A stretch of DNA of 64,000 nt, taken from the NCBI RefSeq assembly GCF_002954775.1, contig NZ_PJME01000010.1, forward strand, positions 124,001 through 188,000, given 5' to 3'. This document shows positions 43,756 to 51,742 of this stretch, piece by piece. The position numbers were made by a program, and so were the translations under genes. Under the pieces are notes generated by a model, which saw nothing but the letters and a program-made list of their open reading frames with translations, was not told where the DNA came from and ran no database searches. Numbering within the stretch: position 1 is the stretch's first letter; each line of letters starts with the position of its first letter. The DNA comes from Streptomyces geranii (GTDB taxonomy: Bacteria > Actinomycetota > Actinomycetes > Streptomycetales > Streptomycetaceae).

Positions 43756-45309
43756 ATGGCGAAGACCGTACCGAAAGAGCTGTGCGACTCGGTGGTCATC
43801 ATGGCGGCGGTGCTCGCGAGCTACGGCTGCGCGCTGCTCCTCGAAGACGCCGCCCATCTCCATGTCGACGTCGTCATCCAGGCCGTGGCATTGGGGTGGA
43901 CCCTGGCATGGACCCAGCGGGACGCCGATCTCGTGGACCGGGGGCTCGGGTTTCTCGTGCTGCCCGCCGTCGCGATGGGTGCCGCCTGGGCGGACCGGCT
44001 CATGTCCGACCACACCGTCGCCGGGGACGCCCTCTTCGCTCTCGCCGTCGCCGGTTCCCTCTGGATCCGGCGCTTCGGGCCGCGCGCCACCCGCGCGGGC
44101 ACCCTCGCCGCCCTCCCCTTCGTCGCGACCCTTGTCGTCCAGGGGCCCATCGGCACGGCCGCCGCCCAGCGCGACGGCCACGTCCTGTGGATGGGGCTCG
44201 TCGCGCTCATCGCAGCCTGCTGTGTCCTCGTCGTCCAAGTCGCCGCCGGATACGTCGGGTTGGGCGAGCGGGTGGGGCTCAAGCGGCCGGTCGATCCGGT
44301 CGCCGTACCGCCTCCGTCTCTGTCTCCGCGTTCCGGTGGGGGGAAGGGGTGGGGGCGGCTGCGGGTCAGCACGCGGATGGCGCTGCAGATGGGGGCCGCG
44401 CTCGGTGCCGCCTTCCTCGTCGGGCATCTCGCCTATCCGGACCACTGGACCTGGGCCGTACTGACCGCGTTCATCGTGTGCAGCGGCGCCCGGGGGCGAG
44501 GCGACGTGCTGTACAAGGGGGCCACCCGGACCTTCGGCGCCGCCTTCGGTACCGCCGCCGCGACCGGGATCGTCGGACTGTTCGGGCCGCAGGACCCCTG
44601 GGCCGTCGTCCTGCTCTTCGCGGTCCTCGCCCTCGCCACCTGGCTGCGCCCGCTCAACTACGCCTACTGGGCCGCCTGCGTCACCGCCGCCTTCTCCCTC
44701 CTCTACGGGTACTTCGGCCAGGCCGATCTCGACATCCTCGGGCAGCGGCTGCAGGCCATCGCGGTCGGTGCCGTCGTCGGTGTCGCCGCGTCCTGGCTCG
44801 TCGCGCCCGTACGGACCGTCGACGTCGTACGCCGCCGGGTCGCCGACGCGCTGGCCGCCCTGGCCGACGTACTGCGCACGCAAGCATCACCTGGTGGCTC
44901 GGACCCTGAACTCCCGCGCCACCGCGCCCGGTTCGATGTCGCCGTCGGGCTTCTCGACCAGGTCGCCCCGCCGCTGCGTACGCATCGCGCGCTCCTCGGG
45001 CGGGTGTGGGCGGGCGAGCCGTCACCGCATCTCGCGGACGCGGTCGACGCCGTACACGCGTGTGTAGAGCCCGTTCGCGCGCTCGCCCGGGTCGGGGCCG
45101 CCGACGCCGAGGCCGTGCTCGCCAATGTCGCCCTCGTGCGGCGGGCCATCGGACGGCTGCCAGGACCCGCGTACCAGCCGGCAGCGGTGCAGTTGGGGGC
45201 CGTCCGGGAGATCGATGCCGCCCTCGGCCGGATCGCCCAGGTGTTCCCGTCCGCCGCGCACGGCCAGGGCGCCGAGATAGCCGGGCACCGGAGTGAGGGG
45301 GAGCAGTGA
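43756..45309 (+). CDS. FUSC-like aromatic-acid-exporter-type membrane protein, probably with an altered 3' end
   Basis: Inner-membrane protein of 517 aa of the FUSC/AaeB-like superfamily. Two blocks of hydrophobic helices are present, for example AAVLASYGCALLLEDAAHLH, FATLVVQGP-type segments, then WTWAVLTAFIVCSGARGRG and YAYWAACVTAAFSLLYGYFG. The soluble helical tail carries DVVRRRVADALAALADVLRT and ANVALVRRAIGRLPG. ATG 43756 is nearest the MarR operator. The last 288 nt overlap the PPTase gene on the other strand. After VREIDAALGRIAQ the sequence is antisense to conserved PPTase residues, so the final ~25 aa are probably not native. Confidence 0.85.
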   Translation: MAKTVPKELCDSVVIMAAVLASYGCALLLEDAAHLHVDVVIQAVALGWTLAWTQRDADLVDRGLGFLVLPAVAMGAAWADRLMSDHTVAGDALFALAVAGSLWIRRFGPRATRAGTLAALPFVATLVVQGPIGTAAAQRDGHVLWMGLVALIAACCVLVVQVAAGYVGLGERVGLKRPVDPVAVPPPSLSPRSGGGKGWGRLRVSTRMALQMGAALGAAFLVGHLAYPDHWTWAVLTAFIVCSGARGRGDVLYKGATRTFGAAFGTAAATGIVGLFGPQDPWAVVLLFAVLALATWLRPLNYAYWAACVTAAFSLLYGYFGQADLDILGQRLQAIAVGAVVGVAASWLVAPVRTVDVVRRRVADALAALADVLRTQASPGGSDPELPRHRARFDVAVGLLDQVAPPLRTHRALLGRVWAGEPSPHLADAVDAVHACVEPVRALARVGAADAEAVLANVALVRRAIGRLPGPAYQPAAVQLGAVREIDAALGRIAQVFPSAAHGQGAEIAGHRSEGEQ

Positions 45310-45837
45310 CCAGGGGCCGGGCGGTGCGAAGTCGGCCGGGACCGACAGGCGGCCCTCGCCGCACGCCTTGATCAGGGCCTCTTTCCGGGTCCAGCAGCGG
45401 AAGAACGCGTCGCGGTGTTCCTCGGCGGGGCGCTCCAGGAGACGGCGGCGCTCGGCGGGCGAGAAGAAGCAGCGGATCAGCTCGTACATGGTGTCCGGTA
45501 CGCGGTCCGCGTACTCGACGGCTATTCCGACCGGTGCGTCGGCGATCGCGATCAGCGCCAGGCCGCGTGCGTGGGTGAGGTCGAAGTGCACGCGCGGTGC
45601 TTTCGCGAGGCGTGGCTCGCCTTGGACGCCGTACACGAACTCCACGTCCTGCGGCGCGAGTTGGCACGCGCTGCCGAGCAGGGTGCGCAGCGCCCAGCGG
45701 CACACGGTGAAGCGGGAGCGGTCCACCGGGAGGCGCAGGCGGTCCGCCCGTTCCCGTTCCCGGGGCGACAGGACGGTGCGGCAGGCGCGTACGCGGTCGG
45801 CGGGCACGACGAGTGGTGCCGCCCAGACGCCGATCAC
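45022..45837 (-). CDS. Sfp-type 4'-phosphopantetheinyl transferase, unusual
   Basis: Expected to load the phosphopantetheine arm onto the operon's ACP. The product is 271 aa. Family features are FTVCRWALRTLLGSACQLAP, FDLTHARGLALIAIA, then CFFSPAERRRLL and CWTRKEALIKACGEG, which keeps the metal-binding Glu. The usual GID-x-E motif reads GIAVEY here, with Ala (codon GCC) where the first metal-ligand Asp is expected. After about residue 200 (GYLGALAVRGG) the reading runs on antisense to the FUSC-like gene for ~70 residues to the stop at 45022, so the C-terminus is probably not native. GTG 45837 overlaps the esterase stop (GTGA). It is the last gene of the operon; activity is uncertain. Confidence 0.75.
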   Translation of the reverse strand: MIGVWAAPLVVPADRVRACRTVLSPRERERADRLRLPVDRSRFTVCRWALRTLLGSACQLAPQDVEFVYGVQGEPRLAKAPRVHFDLTHARGLALIAIADAPVGIAVEYADRVPDTMYELIRCFFSPAERRRLLERPAEEHRDAFFRCWTRKEALIKACGEGRLSVPADFAPPGPWSLLPLTPVPGYLGALAVRGGREHLGDPAEGGIDLPDGPQLHRCRLVRGSWQPSDGPPHEGDIGEHGLGVGGPDPGERANGLYTRVYGVDRVREMR

Positions 45838-46568
45838 TCCGGTCCGCCCCCGCCCGCCACCACGTCGTCGAAGAAGGCCCGCAGATCGGCGGCGGCGCCG
45901 CTGAACGGCTCGTGGTTGTTCGGGTAGTCGTAGTACACGTGCCAGGACAGCGGCTGCTCCCACGAGTTGAGCAGATCGCGGACGGACTCGCCGATCGCCA
46001 GCGGGACCACCCAGTCGAACCGGCCCTGGCCGATCCACACGGGCAGATCGGAGTTGGCCGGTGACCGGGTCTCGGCGAGTGCCAACTCGCCGGTCAGGAA
46101 AGGGTCGTAGAGCATCAGGCCGCCCAGTCGCTCGGGGTGGCGCAGGGCCGTGATCAGGGCCATGGACGCGCCCTGGGAGAAGCCCGCGAGCAGGACACGC
46201 TTCGGTCCGGTCAGTGCCGACTCGGTCGACACCAGCCGGTGCAGGGCCTGTTCGGTGGCGAGGAGGGTGGGCAGGTCGGCGTGTTTGAGGGAGAACACGC
46301 GCTGGCGGAACCAGGCGCGCGCGGGCACGCCCCCCGCCAGTCCGGGTGACTGGCGAGGGGCGCGCGGGAACACATGGCGTACCCGGGAGCCGGGCCGGGT
46401 CAGGCCGGTCCGGTGGGCCACCGGGGCCAGGGTCCCGGAGTCCTGGCCCATGCCGTGCAGCCAGATGACGGTCGCCTCCGGCCTGCCGGGTGGATCGATG
46501 ACGTCGAATTCGAGTTCCACGTCGAGTTCCACGTCGAGTTCTTCCTCGGGTTCGTCCTCGGGTTCCAC
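45834..46568 (-). CDS. Alpha/beta-hydrolase (carboxylesterase/phospholipase-like, possible thioesterase)
   Basis: Serine hydrolase of 244 aa of the carboxylesterase/phospholipase family. The nucleophile Ser131 lies in LLAGFSQGAS, the acid Asp185 in IGQGRFDWVVP and the base His219 in YPNNHEPF. The oxyanion-type loop is VIWLHGMGQDSG. The N-terminal ~22 residues are acidic and built from DVEL/DVELEF repeats, coded by tandem cgtcgagttc units. GTG 46568 begins 1 bp after the KS stop (TGACGTG). In the operon it could release the acyl product from the ACP or process an ester; that role is inferred. Confidence 0.85.
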   Translation of the reverse strand: MEPEDEPEEELDVELDVELEFDVIDPPGRPEATVIWLHGMGQDSGTLAPVAHRTGLTRPGSRVRHVFPRAPRQSPGLAGGVPARAWFRQRVFSLKHADLPTLLATEQALHRLVSTESALTGPKRVLLAGFSQGASMALITALRHPERLGGLMLYDPFLTGELALAETRSPANSDLPVWIGQGRFDWVVPLAIGESVRDLLNSWEQPLSWHVYYDYPNNHEPFSGAAADLRAFFDDVVAGGGGPE

Positions 46569-46569
46569 G

Positions 46570-47964
46570 TCAGTGCTCTGCTCCCGAAGTCGCCGGTGCG
46601 GGGCGGGGGTTGGGCGGTCGGCGGAAGACCATCGAGGCGTACTGGCCGCCGAAACCGAAGGAGTTCTTCAGTACGGTGTCCACCGGCCGCTCGACCGGGG
46701 TGAGCGAGGTCCGCACATCGCACTTCGGGTCCGGTTCCGTGCAGGTGACCACCGGCGGGACCACGCCCCGGCACAGGGTGAGTGCCGCGACCGTCGACTC
46801 CACCACTCCGGAGGCCGCGGAACCGTGCCCCGTAAGGGACTTGACCGCGCAGACGTCGATCTCCCGCATCCGCCTCCCGAAGACCCGGTGCAGCGCGCGG
46901 GCCTCCGTGATGTCGTTCAGACGGGTCGACGTACCGTGCGCGTTGACGGTGTCGATGTCGTCCGGCGCGACACCCGCGTGCGCGAGCGCGCCCCGGACCA
47001 CCCGCTCGACGGTGTCGATGCGCGGCGCGGTCACATGGCTGATGTCCACCGCGAGGCCCCAGCCGTCGATGACGGCGTGCACCGTGTCCACCCCGCGCCG
47101 CCGCGCGTGCTCCGCCGTCTCCAGGACGAGCGCCGCAGACGACTCGTTGATCACCATCCCGGAACGCCGGCTGTCGAACGGCATCGAGGCCTGCTCCGCC
47201 GCGCCCTTCCAGCGCGACAGCGCCATCAACTGCCCGTACTGGGACAGGACATAGTGCGTGTTGCGGGACACGCTCGCCGCGACCACCGCCAGCCCGATCC
47301 GGCCGGTACGCAGCAGCCGGGCCGCCTCCGCGATCGCGCGCAGCCCGCCCGCGCAGGTCGCCTCCAGGCCCATGGTGACCAGCGGGGTGCCGAGGCGCCG
47401 TGCGACGGCGTTCGGGAACGTCGTCGCCTCGGCGGCGTCGGCGGAAGACGCGGAGTCCGAGGCGGATCGTCCTGTGCGTGCCGCCTGTTCGACCCGCTCG
47501 GCCCGTTCGGCGCGCAGGCGTCGCAGGGTGGCCGCGCGGTCGTCGCCCAGTTCCTTGTAGCGGGCCGCGACCGTCTCCATGTACGCGACGTACTCCTCGG
47601 GAAAGGTGCCGCTCGGCCCCGGCGACACCCGGGACCACAGCAGACCGGCCGGGCGGTCCAGCGGACCCTCGACCCGGGCGTCGCGCAGCGCCTCGTCGAC
47701 GGTCGCGTGCAGCAGCATGTCCGTCCAGGAACGGCCGGGTGCGCCCGCCCGGTCCTCGACCGACTTCTTGATGTCATCGGGGATGATCCCGGCGACCCAG
47801 CCGCACGGCAGCTGCGACAGATCCATCCGCCGCTCGTACGACAGCCCGGACCGCCCGGTCAGATTGGCCTCCCAGAAGGACTCCACCGAGCCCGCGTTGG
47901 GGGTCACGACCCCCATCCCCGTGATCACCACATCGGCGCCGTGCCCGTGCTTCTCGTTCGTCAC
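46570..47964 (-). CDS. Beta-ketoacyl synthase (KS alpha), catalytically complete
   Basis: Condensing enzyme of 464 aa. The thiolase fold begins DVVITGMGVVTPNAGSVESF. The nucleophile Cys204 is in LEATCAGGLRA, with His343 in NAHGTSTRLN and Lys375/His380 in VKSLTGHGSAASG, so the Cys-His-His set is intact. A hydrophilic insert at about 140-182 (ATLRRLRAERAERVEQA, SASDSASSADAAEA) is longer than in FabF or typical KS. The C-terminus keeps NSFGFGGQYASMVF. GTG 47964 overlaps the stop of the chain-length-factor gene (GTGA), which suggests the two form a heterodimer as in type II PKS. Confidence 0.92.
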   Translation of the reverse strand: MTNEKHGHGADVVITGMGVVTPNAGSVESFWEANLTGRSGLSYERRMDLSQLPCGWVAGIIPDDIKKSVEDRAGAPGRSWTDMLLHATVDEALRDARVEGPLDRPAGLLWSRVSPGPSGTFPEEYVAYMETVAARYKELGDDRAATLRRLRAERAERVEQAARTGRSASDSASSADAAEATTFPNAVARRLGTPLVTMGLEATCAGGLRAIAEAARLLRTGRIGLAVVAASVSRNTHYVLSQYGQLMALSRWKGAAEQASMPFDSRRSGMVINESSAALVLETAEHARRRGVDTVHAVIDGWGLAVDISHVTAPRIDTVERVVRGALAHAGVAPDDIDTVNAHGTSTRLNDITEARALHRVFGRRMREIDVCAVKSLTGHGSAASGVVESTVAALTLCRGVVPPVVTCTEPDPKCDVRTSLTPVERPVDTVLKNSFGFGGQYASMVFRRPPNPRPAPATSGAEH

Positions 47965-49235
47965 TGGCTCCCCCTGGTGAGCATCGCCGCTCCCCCCGTC
48001 GTCGAGCGGGGGGTCGGGCCGAACGTGGTCACGAGCGCGCTGCCGGTCCTGGCGACGGGGCGTGCCGCGCCGTGGACGAAGTCCAGCTCGCCGAGCGCGG
48101 GGTCGGGCTTGCGCAACAGGCCCACGGGCGGGACGAGTTCGCGGTCCAGGGCCTCGATCGCCAGCACGACGTCGATCAGACCGGCGCACTCGAAGGTGTT
48201 GCCGATGGTCCCCTTGCTCGACGTGACGGGCACGCCCGCCGCGAACCGGCCGACCGTACGGCACTCGTCCAGGTCCGACGCCACCGAACCCGAGCCGTGC
48301 GCCCACCACAGGTCCGGCCGCCGCCCGGCCTCCTCCAGTACGGCGGAGACCGCCCCGTCGAGCGCGCTCGTACGGTCGGCCGCGCACAGGGTCTCGCAGG
48401 CCGCCACCTCCGCGACGACCCGCGCGCCCCGCGCCCGCGCGACCTCTGCGCGCTCCACCATCAGGGCCGCCGCGCCCTCGCCGAGCAGGATGCCGGCCCG
48501 GTCGAGGTCGAAGGGTCCGGCGCCGGAGCCCGCGTTCGTGCCGATGGCCTCCTCGCTGTCCAGGGCCGCCAACACGATGGCGGAGAGCGGCGGTTGGACC
48601 CCGACGACCAGGACCCGGTCCAGCTCGCCGGCCCGCAGCAGTCGCATCGCCGCCGCCAGCGTGCCGAGGCCGCTCGCGCCCGACTCCCCGTACATCGCGA
48701 GGTTGGAGCCCAGGAAGCCCGCCGCCATGCAGACGAACTGGCCTATCTGGGAAGGGATTCCGCGCAGATAGGTGTAGTCGGGCACCTCGTCGTACAGCAG
48801 CTTCGCCAGTGGCCTCGGGTCGGTCTCGGCCTTGACCGCCAACTTGGGGATGACCTCGGTGAGTTCGTCGCCGCCGCCCATGCCCGTCGCGACGACTGTG
48901 CCGCAGCGGATCGCCTCCTCGTGGTTCTCCGCCCCGCCCGCCTCCGCGAGCGCGAGCCGGGCGGCGGCCACCGCGGCGTGGGCGGTGGCACTGGCGTACT
49001 TCTGGTTGTTGGCCCAGGTGTCGCCCTCGGGCCAGGGGATACCGGGCAGGCCCATGTCGGCCAGTGGCCAGGGCAGCCAGGCGTGCTCGGGCCGGTCGGC
49101 GAACAGGGTGGTGCCGGACAGCATGGCGTCGAGGACGGGACCGGGGCCTGTACCGGCGGCGGTGATCACTCCCGTGCCGGTGATGACGATGCCGCTCGTG
49201 TCCTTCGTGCGCGTCGCGCCCTTGGTGCCGCTCAT
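47961..49235 (-). CDS. Chain-length-factor-like ketosynthase (KS beta), no active-site Cys
   Basis: KS-fold protein of 424 aa. It begins SGIVITGTGVITAAGTGPGP. The active-site loop is YGESGASGLGTL, so the nucleophile Cys position is Gly186. The first His is kept (WWAHGSGSVASD) but the second motif reads SSKGTIGNTFECAG, with Asn in place of His. It thus cannot condense on its own and is best seen as the chain-length-factor partner of the downstream KS. ATG 49235 overlaps the SDR stop (ATGA). It may set cavity length for the acyl chain; cavity residues cannot be judged without a model. Confidence 0.9.
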   Translation of the reverse strand: MSGTKGATRTKDTSGIVITGTGVITAAGTGPGPVLDAMLSGTTLFADRPEHAWLPWPLADMGLPGIPWPEGDTWANNQKYASATAHAAVAAARLALAEAGGAENHEEAIRCGTVVATGMGGGDELTEVIPKLAVKAETDPRPLAKLLYDEVPDYTYLRGIPSQIGQFVCMAAGFLGSNLAMYGESGASGLGTLAAAMRLLRAGELDRVLVVGVQPPLSAIVLAALDSEEAIGTNAGSGAGPFDLDRAGILLGEGAAALMVERAEVARARGARVVAEVAACETLCAADRTSALDGAVSAVLEEAGRRPDLWWAHGSGSVASDLDECRTVGRFAAGVPVTSSKGTIGNTFECAGLIDVVLAIEALDRELVPPVGLLRKPDPALGELDFVHGAARPVARTGSALVTTFGPTPRSTTGGAAMLTRGSQ

Positions 49236-50101
49236 GAGGGCACCGGGCCGGGCTGTTGCTCCTGCTGTCCTTGCTGCCCTTGCTGTTGCTGTCCCGCCCG
49301 GGGGTCGCGGCGGGCGCCGAGGTTGCCCCACAGCTGGTAGCCGCCGTCCACGGTGATCGTCTGGCCGGCAATCCAGCTGGCCTCGTCGAGGCAGAGCATG
49401 GCGACCACGTCGGCACTGTTCTCCGGGGTGGTCATCAGCCCGTCCCGCCAGGGCGTGACGGCCATCTCGTGCAGGACACCGCCCGCGAAGTCGGGCCGTA
49501 CGTTGAACACGTCGGTCTGCACGAGGCCGGGGCGTACGCAGTTGGCGACGATGCCGTACGGGGCCAGCTCGTACGAGAGGTAGTTGGTGAGGTTCTCCAG
49601 GGCGGCCTTGGCGGCGCCGAAGAGGCCGGCGCGCGGCACGATCCGCTGGGTCGTGGAGTTGGTGATGGTGATGAAACGGGCGCCAGGGCGGTCCCGCATC
49701 AGGGGGATCGCGTGCTTGGCCAGCAGCCAGGTGGCGCGGGCGTTGGTGTCCTGGACGAACTGCCACTGCTCCGGGGTCGCGTCCTCCAGGGCGATGAACT
49801 TCGTGGCCGCCGCGTTCTGCACGAGGATGTTGAGGTCGCCGTGGACCGACCCGACCTCCTCCAGGAGCCGGGCCACGGCGGCCGTTTCGCCGAGGTCCGC
49901 CTGGTGCAGGGTGACCTTCGTGCCCAGTTCCTCCAGCTCGGCCGCGAGCCTGCGCGCCGGGCCGGCCCGGTCGACGTAGTTGACGGCCAGCGTGCAGCCC
50001 CAGGCGGCCAGTTTGCGGCTGATACCCGCGCCGATGCCCCGGGAGCCGCCGGTGACCAGCGCCACCCGGCCCTTCAGCGGACGGCATTCCTCGAAACTCA
50101 C
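49232..50101 (-). CDS. SDR-family protein lacking the catalytic Tyr
   Basis: Short-chain dehydrogenase fold of 289 aa. The nucleotide motif TGGSRGIGAGISRK is intact. The NNAG position reads VQNAAATKF and the Ser is in ITITNST, but the YxxxK motif is FGAAK (Phe161, Lys165), so the usual proton donor is absent. The substrate loop and C-terminus (VRPGLVQTDVF, WIAGQTITVDGGYQ) are normal, followed by a Gln-rich tail (GQQQQGQQGQQEQQ). It may be a non-canonical reductase, an enoyl-reductase-like variant or a structural partner. GTG 50101 overlaps the dehydratase stop. Confidence 0.87.
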   Translation of the reverse strand: MSFEECRPLKGRVALVTGGSRGIGAGISRKLAAWGCTLAVNYVDRAGPARRLAAELEELGTKVTLHQADLGETAAVARLLEEVGSVHGDLNILVQNAAATKFIALEDATPEQWQFVQDTNARATWLLAKHAIPLMRDRPGARFITITNSTTQRIVPRAGLFGAAKAALENLTNYLSYELAPYGIVANCVRPGLVQTDVFNVRPDFAGGVLHEMAVTPWRDGLMTTPENSADVVAMLCLDEASWIAGQTITVDGGYQLWGNLGARRDPRAGQQQQGQQGQQEQQPGPVPS

Positions 50102-50652
50102 GAAGAGACCCCCTTCTGACGCTGCCCGGCCTTCGCCCTGGTGCGTTCCTCGACTCGTGTGTCACGCCACGAACGCCGCATGAACACGACGCTCAGCCGT
50201 CCTATCGCGTACACCCGGTCATCTTCCGTATGCACGCGACGCACCGTTCTCACGAGACCGCACCGGTCGTCGATCAATTCGCTGTGCTCGGTCTCGGTGG
50301 TGAACCAGAACGGTGTGTCCGGATACAGCGGCCGTACGTAGTCCCAATTCATGGAGCGCAGACCGAGGACCGCGCCCGCGCTGCCGTGCCGCACGACCCA
50401 GCCCGAGGTGATTGCGTGGATGAATCCGCCGGGAATGATGCGCTGGCGCCGGTCGACCGACTCGGCGAAGGCGCCACTGTCGTGGATCGGGTGCTTTTCG
50501 CCGAGCAGGTTCAGCAATTGGTCGAGCAGTTCGCTGCTGAAGACGACCGGGCCGTAGCTGCGTGCGGAGGCCTCTTTCAGGTCCTCCCAGTACAGGAGAC
50601 GCCGAGTGGCGGGCGGTGCGTTGCCGGCGGCCTCGGATGCTGTTTCCGTCAT
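50098..50652 (-). CDS. MaoC/hot-dog-fold dehydratase
   Basis: Probable (3R)-hydroxyacyl-ACP dehydratase of 184 aa. The hydratase-type segment GEKHPIHDSGAFAES aligns with the MaoC motif GDxNPxH: the His (57) is kept, while Asp is Glu and Asn is His. RIIPGGFIHAITSG is the following conserved loop, with the strands SMNWDYVRPLYPDTPFWF and YAIGRLSVVFMRRSW. ATG 50652 follows GGGGAGA. ATG 50670 would add six residues and overlap the ketoreductase stop (ATGA) instead. The final ~25 residues are basic. Confidence 0.83.
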   Translation of the reverse strand: MTETASEAAGNAPPATRRLLYWEDLKEASARSYGPVVFSSELLDQLLNLLGEKHPIHDSGAFAESVDRRQRIIPGGFIHAITSGWVVRHGSAGAVLGLRSMNWDYVRPLYPDTPFWFTTETEHSELIDDRCGLVRTVRRVHTEDDRVYAIGRLSVVFMRRSWRDTRVEERTRAKAGQRQKGVSS

Positions 50653-50666
50653 TTCTCCCCGCTTCC

Positions 50667-51479
50667 TCATGCGCCGCTCTTCGAGCCGCGCGGACGCATG
50701 GCCTGCCGGCCGCCGTCGACCGTGAAGGTCTGTCCCTGGATGTAGTCGGCCTCGTCGCCCGCCAGAAAAGCGACGAGACCCGCGATGTCCTCAGGCACAC
50801 CCCAGCCCGCCCCTTCGGGACCGACTCCCAGCCGGCCGGCCAGGGCCGCCGTCATATCGGTGCGGATTGCACCGGGGGCCACGGTGTTGACGCGGATCCC
50901 CTTGTGGCCCACTTCCGCGGCGAGACCGCGGGTCAGTGCCTCCAGGCCGCCTTTCGACGCGGCGTAGGAGGTCTGGCCGGGGCCGGGCTGGCGTACCGAA
51001 TTGGACGAGATGTTGACGATCCGGCCCCAGGAGCGTTCGAGCATGAGGGGGACGACGGCGCGGCACATCAGGAAGGGGCCGCCGAGGTTGACCCGGATCA
51101 CGTGCTCCCACTGGGCCGTCCTGGTCAGTGCGAGCAGCCGGTCGTCGATGACGCCCGCGTTGTTGACCAGGACGTCCACGCGGTCCTCCCGCTCGACGAC
51201 GGCGTCGACGAGCGCGCGTACCTGCGCCTCGTCGGACACGTCGGCGCGGTGGGCGACGGCGCGGCGGCCGGTGGCGGTGATCTCCTTGACGACGCGTTCC
51301 GCCGCGTCCTCGGCGTCGCGGTAGACGAGGTGGACGGTGTGTCCGTCGCCCGCGAGCCGCCGGCAGACGGCGGCGCCGATGCCCCGGGAGCCGCCGGTGA
51401 CGAGGGCGACGCGACGGTGTTCGCTCGGCGACCCCGGGTCTGCGCCCGTGCTCGTTTCCGTGCCCGTGTCCGCGCTCAT
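50667..51479 (-). CDS. 3-oxoacyl-ACP reductase (FabG-like ketoreductase)
   Basis: NADPH-dependent ketoreductase of 270 aa with complete SDR chemistry: TGGSRGIGAAVCRR, NNAGVID, Ser in NISSNSV, then Tyr172 and Lys176 in SYAASKGGLEAL. The C-terminus IQGQTFTVDGGRQAM is typical of FabG. A disordered N-terminal extension (MSADTGTETSTGADPGSPS) is unusual. ATG 51479 overlaps the ACP stop by 4 nt. It should reduce the beta-keto group on the operon's ACP, giving the substrate of the MaoC-like dehydratase. Confidence 0.93.
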   Translation of the reverse strand: MSADTGTETSTGADPGSPSEHRRVALVTGGSRGIGAAVCRRLAGDGHTVHLVYRDAEDAAERVVKEITATGRRAVAHRADVSDEAQVRALVDAVVEREDRVDVLVNNAGVIDDRLLALTRTAQWEHVIRVNLGGPFLMCRAVVPLMLERSWGRIVNISSNSVRQPGPGQTSYAASKGGLEALTRGLAAEVGHKGIRVNTVAPGAIRTDMTAALAGRLGVGPEGAGWGVPEDIAGLVAFLAGDEADYIQGQTFTVDGGRQAMRPRGSKSGA

Positions 51480-51742
51480 ACGGTCGCCGGGTCTATGTGC
51501 CGGAGAATCGAGCCGACCGACCTGTGGTGGGTGTCCGAGTCGCTTTCCCACTCCTCCAGGTCGAAGGTGCCGCCGAAGTCGCGGTTCACCTTCCGGGAAA
51601 GCTGCAATATGTCGAGGGAGTCGAGTCCGAGATCCTCGACGACGGAATGCTCCGGGGTGATCTGCGTGTTGTTCAGACTCGGCTTCACATCCCGAATCAG
51701 CGCGACCAGGGCATCGAATTTCTCGGCAGCGGAATCTGACAT
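51476..51742 (-). CDS. Acyl carrier protein
   Basis: Carrier protein of 88 aa, first gene of the eight-gene operon. The phosphopantetheine attachment Ser42 is in DLGLDSLDILQLSRKVN. The N-terminus SAAEKFDALVALIRDVKPSL and acidic C-terminal half (FDLEEWESDSDTHHR) fit an ACP four-helix fold. ATG 51742 follows CCGGAGG. Its stop overlaps the ketoreductase start. It would be loaded by the PPTase at the other end of the operon, or by a housekeeping PPTase if that enzyme is impaired. Confidence 0.94.
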   Translation of the reverse strand: MSDSAAEKFDALVALIRDVKPSLNNTQITPEHSVVEDLGLDSLDILQLSRKVNRDFGGTFDLEEWESDSDTHHRSVGSILRHIDPATV

